NCBI GenBank assembly: GCA_900552315.1
Contig: URZM01000010.1
Location: 1 to 24,048, forward strand
Direction: 5' to 3'
Source of the DNA: an uncultured Bacteroidales bacterium
GTDB taxonomy: Bacteria; Bacteroidota; Bacteroidia; Bacteroidales; Muribaculaceae
Length of the DNA stretch: 24,048 bases
Below the pieces are notes generated by a model. That model was not told where the DNA came from. It did no database searches and saw only the letters and a program-made list of their open reading frames with translations. The position numbers and the translations under genes were made by a program. Numbering within the stretch: the first letter of the stretch is position 1; every line of letters starts with the position of its first letter. Positions 14,009 to 21,454 of this stretch are shown here, piece by piece.

Positions 14009-15587
14009 ACCACGCGCACTGACCTCCGGACTGGCGGGGATAGCCTTGGCCGGACTACTCCCCGCCACGGCCCATGCCCTGGAGGAGACCGACTCGGCCG
14101 ACATCGGGAGACCTCTGTTCGAGATAAGCCTCATGACCGCAGGCAATTCAAGTTCCGGAACCTTCGCGCCATACTACATAGCCTCCAACTCGGACGCGCT
14201 CGTGACCCAAGGACAAGGCATACAGGAATATCTGCGTGCCGAACGTCCGCTGCTCGCCACAGGCCGGTTCGAGTACGGATTCGGAGCCGCCCTGCTGGCA
14301 GGCTACACGTCGGACGTGGACTACCGCCGCTGGGACGCCTCAGCGCACACATTCACGGAGCGAGGCCGCCATCCGGGCTACGTGAGCCTGCGTGAGCTAT
14401 GGGCCGGAGTGAAATACCGGAGCCTGTTCATATACGCCGGCATGAAGCCTGTGGACGAGGGGCTCTTCAACTCCTCGCTCGGAAGCGGAGACCTGGTCAT
14501 GAGCCGCAACGCCCTGCCGATACCACAGGTAAGGGCCGGATTCATCGATTTCCAGGACATCCCGTTCACCGCCGGCTGGGTACAGATACAGAGTGAGCTG
14601 GCATACGGCAAATTCATGGACTCCGACTGGCTCAAGGATCACTACGCATATTACAACTCGTTCATAACCACGGGAGTGTACATGCACTACTCGCGCCTCT
14701 ACTTGCGCACGGACCCCGACCGGCCGTTCAGCGTCACGGTAGGCATGCAGCAGGCGGCGCAGTTCGGCGGCGACTGGCAGCGATACTCCCAAGGTGTCCT
14801 GCAATCGTCCCAGAAGCAACCAGTCAGATTCAAGGATTTCATAAACGCCCTTTTCCCATGGACCGGAGGCTCCTCCTCCACCGAGGGAGACAAGGCTTAT
14901 TACAGCGGCAACCACCTCGGGTCATGGGACCTCATGCTTTCCTGGCGCCTGCCCGGCGGATCGACCATAAGGGCCTACATGCAGTCGCCCTGGGAAGACG
15001 GCTCCGGCATAGGCAAGCTGAACGGGTTTGACGGCGTATGGGGACTGGAATACCGGTTCGCCCCCTCATCGAAAGTGCTGAAGACGGTCCTGGCCGAATA
15101 CATAGACCTTACGAACCAGAGCGGCCCGATGCACTGGGCTCCCGGCGACTTTCCCGGCACCACGATACCGGGCGAGGCCACAGGCGCCGACGACTATTAC
15201 AACAACTATATGTACAACGGCTGGGCCAACTACGGCATGGCCATAGGCACCCCCTTCACAAAGTCTCCCATATACAACACGGACGGATACATGCGTTTCA
15301 CGGACAACCGTGTGCGGGGATTCCAGCTCGGGGCCGACGGACGCATCGGGTCTCGGGTGGACTGGCGCGCGCTTTTCTCCTACCGCACATCGTGGGGCAC
15401 ACCATTCCTGCCCGCGCCAGAGAAGAGGCACGACACCTCAATGATGGTCGAAGCCTCCTATGCCGTGCCCGGCGTGCCCGGCCTGAGCGTGGCCGGGGCA
15501 CTTGCCTTTGACACCGGCTCGCTGTATGACGACAATTTCGGAGCCTTGCTCAAGGTAAAATACCTCATTCCCGTACATCTGAAATGA
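13998..15587 (+). CDS. Capsule assembly Wzi family outer-membrane protein
   Basis: A 529-residue predicted outer-membrane beta-barrel. Signal peptide about 1-27 (ALAGLLPATAHA/LE). The segment SLFIYAGMKPVDEGLFNSSLGSGDLVMS, followed by ARPIPQ-like ALPIPQVRAGFIDFQDIPFTAGWVQIQ, is typical of Bacteroidales proteins of the Wzi family (Cap_assemb_Wzi), related to the E. coli lectin that anchors capsule to the surface. Many short amphipathic beta strands with aromatic belts continue to the end (ALLKVKYLIPVHLK). The start ATG overlaps the acyltransferase stop by 11 bp, and the stop overlaps the next start by 4 bp, so translation is coupled. Its place beside sugar-acid genes suggests that the surface glycan containing that sugar is held or processed by this protein. 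Confidence 0.82.
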   Translation: MANRPRALTSGLAGIALAGLLPATAHALEETDSADIGRPLFEISLMTAGNSSSGTFAPYYIASNSDALVTQGQGIQEYLRAERPLLATGRFEYGFGAALLAGYTSDVDYRRWDASAHTFTERGRHPGYVSLRELWAGVKYRSLFIYAGMKPVDEGLFNSSLGSGDLVMSRNALPIPQVRAGFIDFQDIPFTAGWVQIQSELAYGKFMDSDWLKDHYAYYNSFITTGVYMHYSRLYLRTDPDRPFSVTVGMQQAAQFGGDWQRYSQGVLQSSQKQPVRFKDFINALFPWTGGSSSTEGDKAYYSGNHLGSWDLMLSWRLPGGSTIRAYMQSPWEDGSGIGKLNGFDGVWGLEYRFAPSSKVLKTVLAEYIDLTNQSGPMHWAPGDFPGTTIPGEATGADDYYNNYMYNGWANYGMAIGTPFTKSPIYNTDGYMRFTDNRVRGFQLGADGRIGSRVDWRALFSYRTSWGTPFLPAPEKRHDTSMMVEASYAVPGVPGLSVAGALAFDTGSLYDDNFGALLKVKYLIPVHLK

Positions 15588-15991
15588 AGACAATCGCTAT
15601 CACATTCCTCACCTTATTTCTCTTGGCGGCCGGGGGCTGCACCCGCAACGACGGGAACATAGGCAAGCAGTTCGGCCAATGGAAGCTGATGAGCATCTCG
15701 CGTGACGGTGCCGACGACCCCTCATACAAGGGCAACATATACTGGAGTTTCCAGAACACCACCATAGAGATGAAAGAGGTGACGGACGAGCATGAGGCTT
15801 ACCAGGCTTTCGGCTCATACCGCATATCGGACAACACCATGTTCCTTTCCTTCACCGACCCGGATTTCCCGCCAAGGCCCGTCGCAGGACTTCCGAGAGA
15901 ATGTGAATTGCAAATCCTCAAGCTCACCGGCTCCTCCATGGTGCTCGCATACGGCGAGCCAGCCACTATTTACACTTTCCGAAAATGGTAA
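15584..15991 (+). CDS. Lipocalin-like lipoprotein
   Basis: A 135-residue exported lipoprotein. The N-terminus has a hydrophobic signal with a lipobox ending at Cys19 (LAAGGC). The mature part starts with a short polar linker, then WKLMSISRDG, YWSFQNTTIEMK and SYRISDNTMFLSF, the strand pattern of Bacteroidales lipocalin-like domains. Lack of an acidic stretch right after Cys19 leaves the sorting (periplasmic face or surface) open. Ligand unknown. Start overlaps the wzi stop (ATGA) and its stop overlaps the next gene by 7 bp, so it is embedded in the operon. Confidence 0.75.
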   Translation: MKTIAITFLTLFLLAAGGCTRNDGNIGKQFGQWKLMSISRDGADDPSYKGNIYWSFQNTTIEMKEVTDEHEAYQAFGSYRISDNTMFLSFTDPDFPPRPVAGLPRECELQILKLTGSSMVLAYGEPATIYTFRKW

Positions 15992-16977
15992 CAAAACAAC
16001 AAGTACTGGTCACCGGGGCCGACGGCTTCATCGGCTCGCACCTCACCGAGCTCCTGCTCGAGAGCGGCTACAAGGTACGCGCCTTGGCGCAATACAACTC
16101 GTTCAACAACTGGGGATGGCTCGAACAGGTGCGCCATCCCGACCTGGAGGTGGTGTGCGGCGATGTCCGCGACCCTGATTTCTGCCGCCACATATGCAAG
16201 GGGGTGGAGATCGCCTTCCACTTGGCGGCATTGATTGCCATCCCTTATTCCTACGTGGCGCCCGACTCATACGTGGACACGAACATAAAGGGCACGCTCA
16301 ACATGTGTCAGGCCGCCCGCGACATGGGTGTAGGCCGCCTGCTCGTCACCTCCACCTCGGAGGTCTACGGCACGGCGCTGGAGGTGCCCATAACAGAGAA
16401 ACACCCCCGCCAGCCCCAAAGCCCCTATTCGGCCACCAAGATAGGCGCCGACGCCATAGCCATGAGCTTCTACAACGCCTTCTCCCTGCCTGTGACCATA
16501 GTGCGCCCTTTCAACACCTTCGGGCCGCGCCAAAGCGCCCGCGCCATCATACCCACGGTCATTACGCAGATAGCCGACGGACAGCGTGTGATAAAAGTCG
16601 GGGACCTCACCCCCACACGCGACTTCAACTACGTGAGGGACACCGCACGCGGCTTCCTGGCCATCGCGCAGGCCGACCCGGACAAGGTGGCGGGGCAGGA
16701 GTTTAACATAGCCACACAGCGCGAGGTGAGCATGGAGCAGACGCTGCGGACCATAGCCTCCATCATGGGAGCGGATGTGGAGTGGGTCACGGACCCTGCA
16801 CGGATCCGTCCATCAAAGAGCGAGGTGCGCCGCCTGCTCGGCAGCGCCGAGAAGCTGCATGCTATCACTGGTTGGCAACCGGAATTTACCCTCGAGCAGG
16901 GACTGGAGCGCACCATAGCATGGTTCACTGACCCTGAAAACCTCAAAATGTATAAATCAAATATTTACAACCAATGA
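15985..16977 (+). CDS. NAD-dependent epimerase/dehydratase, LegB-like UDP-/GDP-HexNAc 4,6-dehydratase
   Basis: A 330-residue extended short-chain dehydrogenase/reductase. NAD-binding GADGFIGSH (11-19), AALIAIPYSYVAPDSYVDTN, the active-site TSTSEVYGT (122-130, with Thr124 and Glu126) and YxxxK at Tyr148-Lys152 are all present. The SPTRDFNYV-type segment (TPTRDFNYVRDTARGFL) and the wording of the C-terminus resemble LegB, which forms a 4-keto-6-deoxy sugar from UDP- or GDP-HexNAc in legionaminic acid synthesis. Catalytic residues look intact. The following ATP-grasp, NeuB, NeuC and NeuA genes strengthen the nonulosonate assignment. Other 4,6-dehydratases or epimerases of this fold are the alternative. 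Confidence 0.82.
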   Translation: MVTKQQVLVTGADGFIGSHLTELLLESGYKVRALAQYNSFNNWGWLEQVRHPDLEVVCGDVRDPDFCRHICKGVEIAFHLAALIAIPYSYVAPDSYVDTNIKGTLNMCQAARDMGVGRLLVTSTSEVYGTALEVPITEKHPRQPQSPYSATKIGADAIAMSFYNAFSLPVTIVRPFNTFGPRQSARAIIPTVITQIADGQRVIKVGDLTPTRDFNYVRDTARGFLAIAQADPDKVAGQEFNIATQREVSMEQTLRTIASIMGADVEWVTDPARIRPSKSEVRRLLGSAEKLHAITGWQPEFTLEQGLERTIAWFTDPENLKMYKSNIYNQ

Positions 16978-17924
16978 AACACAACCGGACAGTTGTAATG
17001 ATGCTTGGAGGCGCACGCCGTGTCTCCATGGCCGAGCTCCTTGTGAAGAGCGGCGCGCGTCTCGGCCATGAGGTCGAGATCCTCAGTTACGAGCTCACCA
17101 CCCAGGTGCCGATAGCGGCTGCCGGCGAGGTCATCGTAGGGCTTAAATGGTCCGATCCGGGTGTGGTAGATGACATCGTGAGGATATGCCGGGAAAAAGA
17201 GGTGGACATTATCCTCCCCTTCGTGGACGGAGCCATAGAGATAGCCTCGCGTTGCTCGGCTCTGCTGCCCGGAGTGTTCGTGCCGGTAAGCGACGCGGAC
17301 GTGGCCGCGAAGATGTTCGACAAGGTGGAAGCCGCCAAAGCCTTCAAGGAGGCCGGCATACCCATCCCCACCACATACTCCGCGCTCACGGCAGCCGTGC
17401 CCGCCATAGCCAAGCCCCGTCACGGGTCGGCCTCGAGAGGCATAAAGGTCTTCCACAACATCGAGGACCTGATGCACCTCCAGAACATCAACGACTATAT
17501 AGTGCAGGAATATATCGAGCACCGCGAGGAATACACGGTGGACTGCTACGTGGACATGAGGGGGGAGGTGCTGTGCGCCGTGCCGCGCATACGCCTGGAG
17601 GTCATGGGCGGCGAGGTGACCCGCACTCGCGTATGCCGCATACCGGCCCTCGAGGATATGAGCCGCCGTGTCATAAAGGCGTTCAACCTGCGCGGTCCGG
17701 TCACGCTGCAGTTCCTCCGCGACCTGGAGAGAGACCGTTTCCTGCTCATGGAGGTCAACCCCCGTCTGGGGGGAGGTGTGATATGCTCCATATATGCTGG
17801 AGCCCCATTCACCGACTATATCATACAGGAATCCCTAGGCGTGCCCCTTGCCCCTTGCAGCGACTGGACGGACGGCACGCTCATGGCAAGATACTGGAAA
17901 GAGGTCATTTTCTTCAACAATTGA
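16974..17924 (+). CDS. ATP-grasp domain protein of the nonulosonate operon (carbamoyl-phosphate-synthase-like)
   Basis: A 316-residue ATP-grasp ligase. The N-terminal domain (about 1-115) has the Rossmann-like PreATP-grasp layout. The nucleotide-binding part includes AKPRHGSASRGIKVF (Lys147 and the glycine/serine loop), VQEYIEHREEYTVDCYVD, and the metal-binding end LMEVNPRLGGG with Glu260 and Asn262. These enzymes join an acid to an amine through an acyl phosphate, using ATP. In this operon it sits between the dehydratase and the synthase. I infer it may attach an amino acid or other acyl group to the sugar precursor, but no substrate residue shows this. Overlaps the dehydratase by 4 bp (ATGA). 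Confidence 0.8.
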   Translation: MKHNRTVVMMLGGARRVSMAELLVKSGARLGHEVEILSYELTTQVPIAAAGEVIVGLKWSDPGVVDDIVRICREKEVDIILPFVDGAIEIASRCSALLPGVFVPVSDADVAAKMFDKVEAAKAFKEAGIPIPTTYSALTAAVPAIAKPRHGSASRGIKVFHNIEDLMHLQNINDYIVQEYIEHREEYTVDCYVDMRGEVLCAVPRIRLEVMGGEVTRTRVCRIPALEDMSRRVIKAFNLRGPVTLQFLRDLERDRFLLMEVNPRLGGGVICSIYAGAPFTDYIIQESLGVPLAPCSDWTDGTLMARYWKEVIFFNN

Positions 17925-17925
17925 C

Positions 17926-18936
17926 ATGGACACACCCCACACCATAATTATAGCCGAGGCCGGCGTGAACCACAATGGCTCCATGGAGCGCGCACGCCGC
18001 ATGGTGCATGCCGCCAAGGAGGCCGGAGCGGACTATGTAAAATTCCAGACTGCCGTTCCGGAGCTTGTGATTTCCACCTATGCCCCGAAAGCCGAGTACC
18101 AGAAAGACACGGACGGGGCCGAGCGTTCCCAGCTCGACATGTGCAAGGCCATCCATCTGCCTCTCGGCGCGTATGCAGAGCTCAAGGAGCTATGTCGCGA
18201 GGTGGGGATAGGTTTCATGTCCACGCCCTTCGACCTAGTGAGCATAGACCTGCTCCAAAAGCTGGGACAGGACTACATGAAGGTGCCGTCAGGGGAGATA
18301 ACCAACCTGCCGTACCTGAGAAAGATAGCCGGATACGACACCCCCGTCATATTGTCCACCGGCATGGCCACGATTCCGGAGATACGCACTGCTGTCGACA
18401 TCCTCACCTCCGGGCCTCTCACCGCCCGGGACATCATCGTGCTCCACTGCAACACGGAGTATCCGACCCCCATGAGGGACGTGAATCTCCGTGCCATGCA
18501 GACCTTGGCACGGGAACTTGGTGTACGCACAGGCTATTCCGACCACACCCAGGGCATCGAGGTGCCGATCGCGGCCGTGGCCATGGGAGCCGCCGTGGTG
18601 GAGAAGCATTTCACCCTCTCGCGTAAATTGCCGGGACCCGACCACAGGGCATCACTCGAGCCGCACGAGCTGAAAGCCATGGTTAAGGCCATACGCAACA
18701 TAGAGCAGGCGCTGGGCTCGGGCGACAAGCATGTCACCCAGAGCGAGCGCAAGAATATGGTCGTGGCCAGGAAAAGCATCGTGGCGCTCACCGAAATCAA
18801 GAAGGGAGAAATCTTCACCGAAGAGAACATCACGGTCAAACGACCGGGAAACGGTGTCTCCCCTATGCTTTGGGACCAGGTGCTCGGACAAGCCGCTGCA
18901 CGCGATTTCGACGCAGACGAGCCAATAACCCTTTGA
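17926..18936 (+). CDS. Nonulosonate (N-acetylneuraminate / N,N'-diacetyllegionaminate) synthase, NeuB/LegI family
   Basis: A 336-residue phosphoenolpyruvate-dependent synthase that condenses PEP with a HexNAc-type sugar to give a nine-carbon 2-keto acid. The N-terminus TIIIAEAGVNHNGS, then ADYVKFQTAVPE, KVPSGEITNLPYL, LHCNTEYPTPMRDVNLRAM, GYSDHTQGIEVPIAAVAMGA and EKHFTLSRKLPGPDH are family hallmarks of the PEP and metal site. The C-terminal 50-60 residues form a SAF/antifreeze-like domain (KGEIFTEENITVKRPGNGVSP). Sequence cannot cleanly separate Neu5Ac from Leg types; the 4,6-dehydratase upstream favours the Leg type. ATG at 17926 is one base after the ATP-grasp stop; the longer in-frame version from 17848 would overlap that gene by 77 bp. 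Confidence 0.88.
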   Translation: MDTPHTIIIAEAGVNHNGSMERARRMVHAAKEAGADYVKFQTAVPELVISTYAPKAEYQKDTDGAERSQLDMCKAIHLPLGAYAELKELCREVGIGFMSTPFDLVSIDLLQKLGQDYMKVPSGEITNLPYLRKIAGYDTPVILSTGMATIPEIRTAVDILTSGPLTARDIIVLHCNTEYPTPMRDVNLRAMQTLARELGVRTGYSDHTQGIEVPIAAVAMGAAVVEKHFTLSRKLPGPDHRASLEPHELKAMVKAIRNIEQALGSGDKHVTQSERKNMVVARKSIVALTEIKKGEIFTEENITVKRPGNGVSPMLWDQVLGQAAARDFDADEPITL

Positions 18937-18940
18937 GCCT

Positions 18941-20068
18941 ATGCGTGTAGCCATAGCTACCACCACCCGCGCCGACTGGGGATTGCTCTCGCCCTTGGCC
19001 ACCGAACTCCGGGGCCGAGGGGCAGATGTCCGCATCCTGGCCGCCGGAATGCACTTTATGGAGTCTATGGGCATGACATACCGCGAGATAGAGAATGACG
19101 GCTTCAAGATAGAGAAAGCCATTCGCACACCCGAGACACCTGCCGAGGAGGCTGCCTCATGCCTCACGGCGTTCGCCAACACCCTCGCCGACCTGAGGAC
19201 TGACTGCATCGTATGTCTCGGGGACCGGTTCGAGATGCTTGCCATAGCAATGGCCGCCGCCATGACACGCACGCCGATAGTACACATAGCCGGAGGAGCC
19301 ATCTCCGAGGGAGCTTTCGACGACTCGTTCCGCCATGCCATCACCAAGCTCTCGTCACTCCACCTGTGCGAGACCCCCGAATACCGCCGACGGGTCATAA
19401 GCATGGGCGAAGACCCGCAGCGCGTGTTCCACACAGGTGCCTTAGGAGTCTACAATATCCTTAATGTAGAGCCGATGCCCCTTGTCGAGCTGGAAGCCTC
19501 CATCGGATTCAGCTTCACGCCGCGCACCGTGCTTTGCACCATGCACACGGCCACCCTCGACCCGCGTCCTCCCCATCTCCAGCTTCGGGAACTGCTCGAC
19601 GCCCTGGCCGACACCCCTGACCTGCGCGTGCTCTTCACCCACCCCAACAACGATGTCGACCCGCTCCCGCTCATCGCCATGCTCCACGAGTTCGCAGACA
19701 GAGACCCGCAAGCCTACAAGGTGGTGCCCAACCTGGGCCGTGTACGATATATCTCCGCGCTGCACCACGTCTGTGCCGTGATAGGCAACAGTTCAGGAGG
19801 AATAGTGGAGGTGCCGTCGATGGGGATTCCCGTACTCGACATAGGCATACGCCAGAAAGGCCGCGCACGCGCCGCGTCCGTCATCCACTCCGACGGCGAC
19901 AAAGAATCCATAAAGCAAGCGTTGCGTACTGTCCTCTCACCTGCCTGCAAGGAACTCGCCGCACATGCGGTGAACCCCTACTCTCTGCCGCACACGCCGC
20001 GCCTCATGGCAGACATAATGCTCTCCACCGATTTCTCCATACTCCTTCCAAAAAGATTCATAGACTGA
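18941..20068 (+). CDS. UDP-GlcNAc-type 2-epimerase (hydrolysing), NeuC/LegG family
   Basis: A 375-residue GT-B-fold hydrolysing 2-epimerase that releases UDP and gives a ManNAc-type sugar for the synthase. It starts MRVAIATTTRADWGLL. CLGDRFEMLAIAMAA carries the conserved Asp in the GDR loop; VHIAGGAISEGAFDDSFRHAITKLS and the GNSSGGIVEVPSMGIPVLDIGIRQKGR loop that binds the uracil diphosphate are family signatures. The segment normally read as HxHGGE in many NeuC/LegG proteins is HIAGGA here. If the pathway is legionaminate-like, its substrate would be the 2,4-diacetamido-trideoxy UDP sugar, otherwise UDP-GlcNAc. Gap to neuB is 4 nt and it overlaps neuA by one base. Confidence 0.87.
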   Translation: MRVAIATTTRADWGLLSPLATELRGRGADVRILAAGMHFMESMGMTYREIENDGFKIEKAIRTPETPAEEAASCLTAFANTLADLRTDCIVCLGDRFEMLAIAMAAAMTRTPIVHIAGGAISEGAFDDSFRHAITKLSSLHLCETPEYRRRVISMGEDPQRVFHTGALGVYNILNVEPMPLVELEASIGFSFTPRTVLCTMHTATLDPRPPHLQLRELLDALADTPDLRVLFTHPNNDVDPLPLIAMLHEFADRDPQAYKVVPNLGRVRYISALHHVCAVIGNSSGGIVEVPSMGIPVLDIGIRQKGRARAASVIHSDGDKESIKQALRTVLSPACKELAAHAVNPYSLPHTPRLMADIMLSTDFSILLPKRFID

Positions 20069-20754
20069 TGGCCACTCTTTTTCTCATCCCGGCACGGGGA
20101 GGATCCAAAGGCATCCCCGGCAAAAACATAAAGCCATTCTGCGGCAAGCCGCTGATATGCCATTCCATAGACCATGCCCGCGCATTGAGCGACGACGCCC
20201 TCATCTGTGTCTCCACTGATTCGGAGGAGATACGCCGGGTGGCCGAGGACCATGGCCTGAATGTACCGTTCCTGCGCCCGGCCGAGCTGGCCACCGACCG
20301 CTCGGGAAGCCGCGAGGTGATGATTCACGCCCTCGACCGCTACCGCGACATGGGTGCCGATATCGATCGCCTGGTGCTGCTGCAGCCCACCTCCCCCCTG
20401 CGCACATCCGAGGACATACAGAACTGCCTGGACCTCTACACCCCGCAGCTCGACATGGTGGTCTCGGTAAAGGAAGCGGCCACCAACCCCTACTACAACG
20501 CCTTCGAGCCGGACGAGGACGGCTATCTGCACATCTCTAAAGGGCCGGGCACATACACACGCCGCCAGGACGCGCCCAAGGTATGGGAATACAACGGCGC
20601 CGTCTATGTCATAAACCCCGAATCGCTCCGCGAGCGTCCCATGGGTCTGTTCGAGCGCAGACGCATGTACGCCATGCCGGCGGAACGCTCCGTGGACCTC
20701 GACACCCCGCTGGACTGGCTCATGGCCGAACAGTTGGCCTCTACCCTGCGATAA
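20068..20754 (+). CDS. CMP-nonulosonate (N-acylneuraminate/legionaminate) cytidylyltransferase, NeuA/LegF family
   Basis: A 228-residue nucleotidyltransferase that activates the sugar acid with CTP as a CMP-sugar for glycosyltransferases. The N-terminal IPARGGSKGIPGKNIKPFCG is the CTP-binding signature. ICVSTDSEEI, VLLQPTSPLRTSEDI and the VSVKEAATNPYYNAF stretch are typical of the family, and the final YNGAVYVINPESLRE segment closes the Rossmann-like core. Length is normal for bacterial single-domain NeuA. It ends the operon and overlaps the convergent LOG-family gene by 14 bp. No glycosyltransferase using its product is in the window. Confidence 0.88.
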   Translation: MATLFLIPARGGSKGIPGKNIKPFCGKPLICHSIDHARALSDDALICVSTDSEEIRRVAEDHGLNVPFLRPAELATDRSGSREVMIHALDRYRDMGADIDRLVLLQPTSPLRTSEDIQNCLDLYTPQLDMVVSVKEAATNPYYNAFEPDEDGYLHISKGPGTYTRRQDAPKVWEYNGAVYVINPESLRERPMGLFERRRMYAMPAERSVDLDTPLDWLMAEQLASTLR

Positions 20755-21298
20755 GTCTTCCCAACGCCTCGGCCAGCTCCGCAGCATCGGTGAACACAAG
20801 GCTCCTGTCCACACGCTTGCCGCGCGCGTAGACCGACCCCGCCGTCTCGGCAAGCTGACGCACCTGCCCGTCATACATCCCTTCGTGGTTCCACACCAGT
20901 ATGGGCTTGTCGGCATGAGGGTCCACACGCTCCTGCACCATGATGTGCGAGAGTGTAGAGATCCACTCGTCTATGGTACCTATGCCCCCGGGGAGCACCA
21001 CGAACACATCCGCCATCTCTATCATACGCCCCTTGCGCTCATTCAGATTCCTCGTGCTCAACGTCTCGTGACACACGGGGTCCGCCCTGTGGCCGAACAC
21101 CTCCGGCACCACGCCGATGACCCGGGCCCCGCTGTCCCTGGCGGCCTGTCCCACCGTGTGCATCAGCCCGGCGTTCACGCCGCCATACACCAGTTCACCG
21201 CCACATCTTCCTATCACCGAGGCTATAAGCTCCGCCCCGCTCGTCACCGCTTCGGGCAAGTCCACCCGCGACGAACAATATACTCCAACTCTCTTCAT
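20741..21298 (-). CDS. LOG family (TIGR00730) protein, cytokinin-type phosphoribohydrolase
   Basis: A 185-residue Rossmann-fold protein. It has the LOG motif PGGIGTIDEW (103-112), preceded by NERKGRMIEMADVFVVL, and an early MKRVGVYCSS with LVYGGVNAGLM. LOG proteins release the free base from nucleoside 5'-monophosphates such as N6-modified AMP; in bacteria the real substrate is often unknown and many are annotated as Rossman-fold nucleotide-binding proteins or PpnN-like. Start chosen at 21298 because MKRVGVYCSSR is typical; the longer frame from 21379 passes through a hairpin leader. It is convergent with neuA. Confidence 0.85.
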   Translation of the reverse strand: MKRVGVYCSSRVDLPEAVTSGAELIASVIGRCGGELVYGGVNAGLMHTVGQAARDSGARVIGVVPEVFGHRADPVCHETLSTRNLNERKGRMIEMADVFVVLPGGIGTIDEWISTLSHIMVQERVDPHADKPILVWNHEGMYDGQVRQLAETAGSVYARGKRVDRSLVFTDAAELAEALGRLIAG

Positions 21299-21320
21299 AT
21301 CAACATTTATTTGTTTTGTG

Positions 21321-21349
21321 GGCGGCTGCAGGCAAGGACCTGCCGCCCG
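21321..21349 (-). promoter_or_regulatory. GC-rich hairpin in the leader of the LOG gene
   Basis: GGGCGGC (21321-21327) pairs with GCCGCCC (21343-21349), and CAGG/CCTG inside adds to the stem. It ends 22 nt before the ATG at 21298 on the minus strand. It could be a leader structure or a second termination element for the upstream SusE/F-like gene. No clear -7 box for the LOG gene was found in 21299-21454. Confidence 0.4.
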
Positions 21350-21363
21350 GTTTGAGATAAAGA

Positions 21364-21401
21364 GGCGAGGGCCGTGCATGGCATGTGCTGCGGCCCTCGC
21401 C
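21364..21401 (-). terminator. Terminator hairpin of the amylase/SusE-like operon
   Basis: A perfect 11-bp stem GGCGAGGGCCG / CGGCCCTCGCC with a 16-nt loop that itself contains GCATGGCATGTGC self-pairing. On the minus strand it lies after the SusE/F-like stop and is followed by TCTTTATC, a weak U-rich stretch. Confidence 0.7.
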
Positions 21402-21454
21402 CTTATGAATTGCCCTATGCCCGCCTGTGCGGGTCATAATCGGGGTTCTGTTTC

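Noticed and set aside
19978..20928. 316-codon minus-strand frame opposite neuA and the neuC end
   Set aside because: It has no family motif and overlaps two well-supported genes completely.
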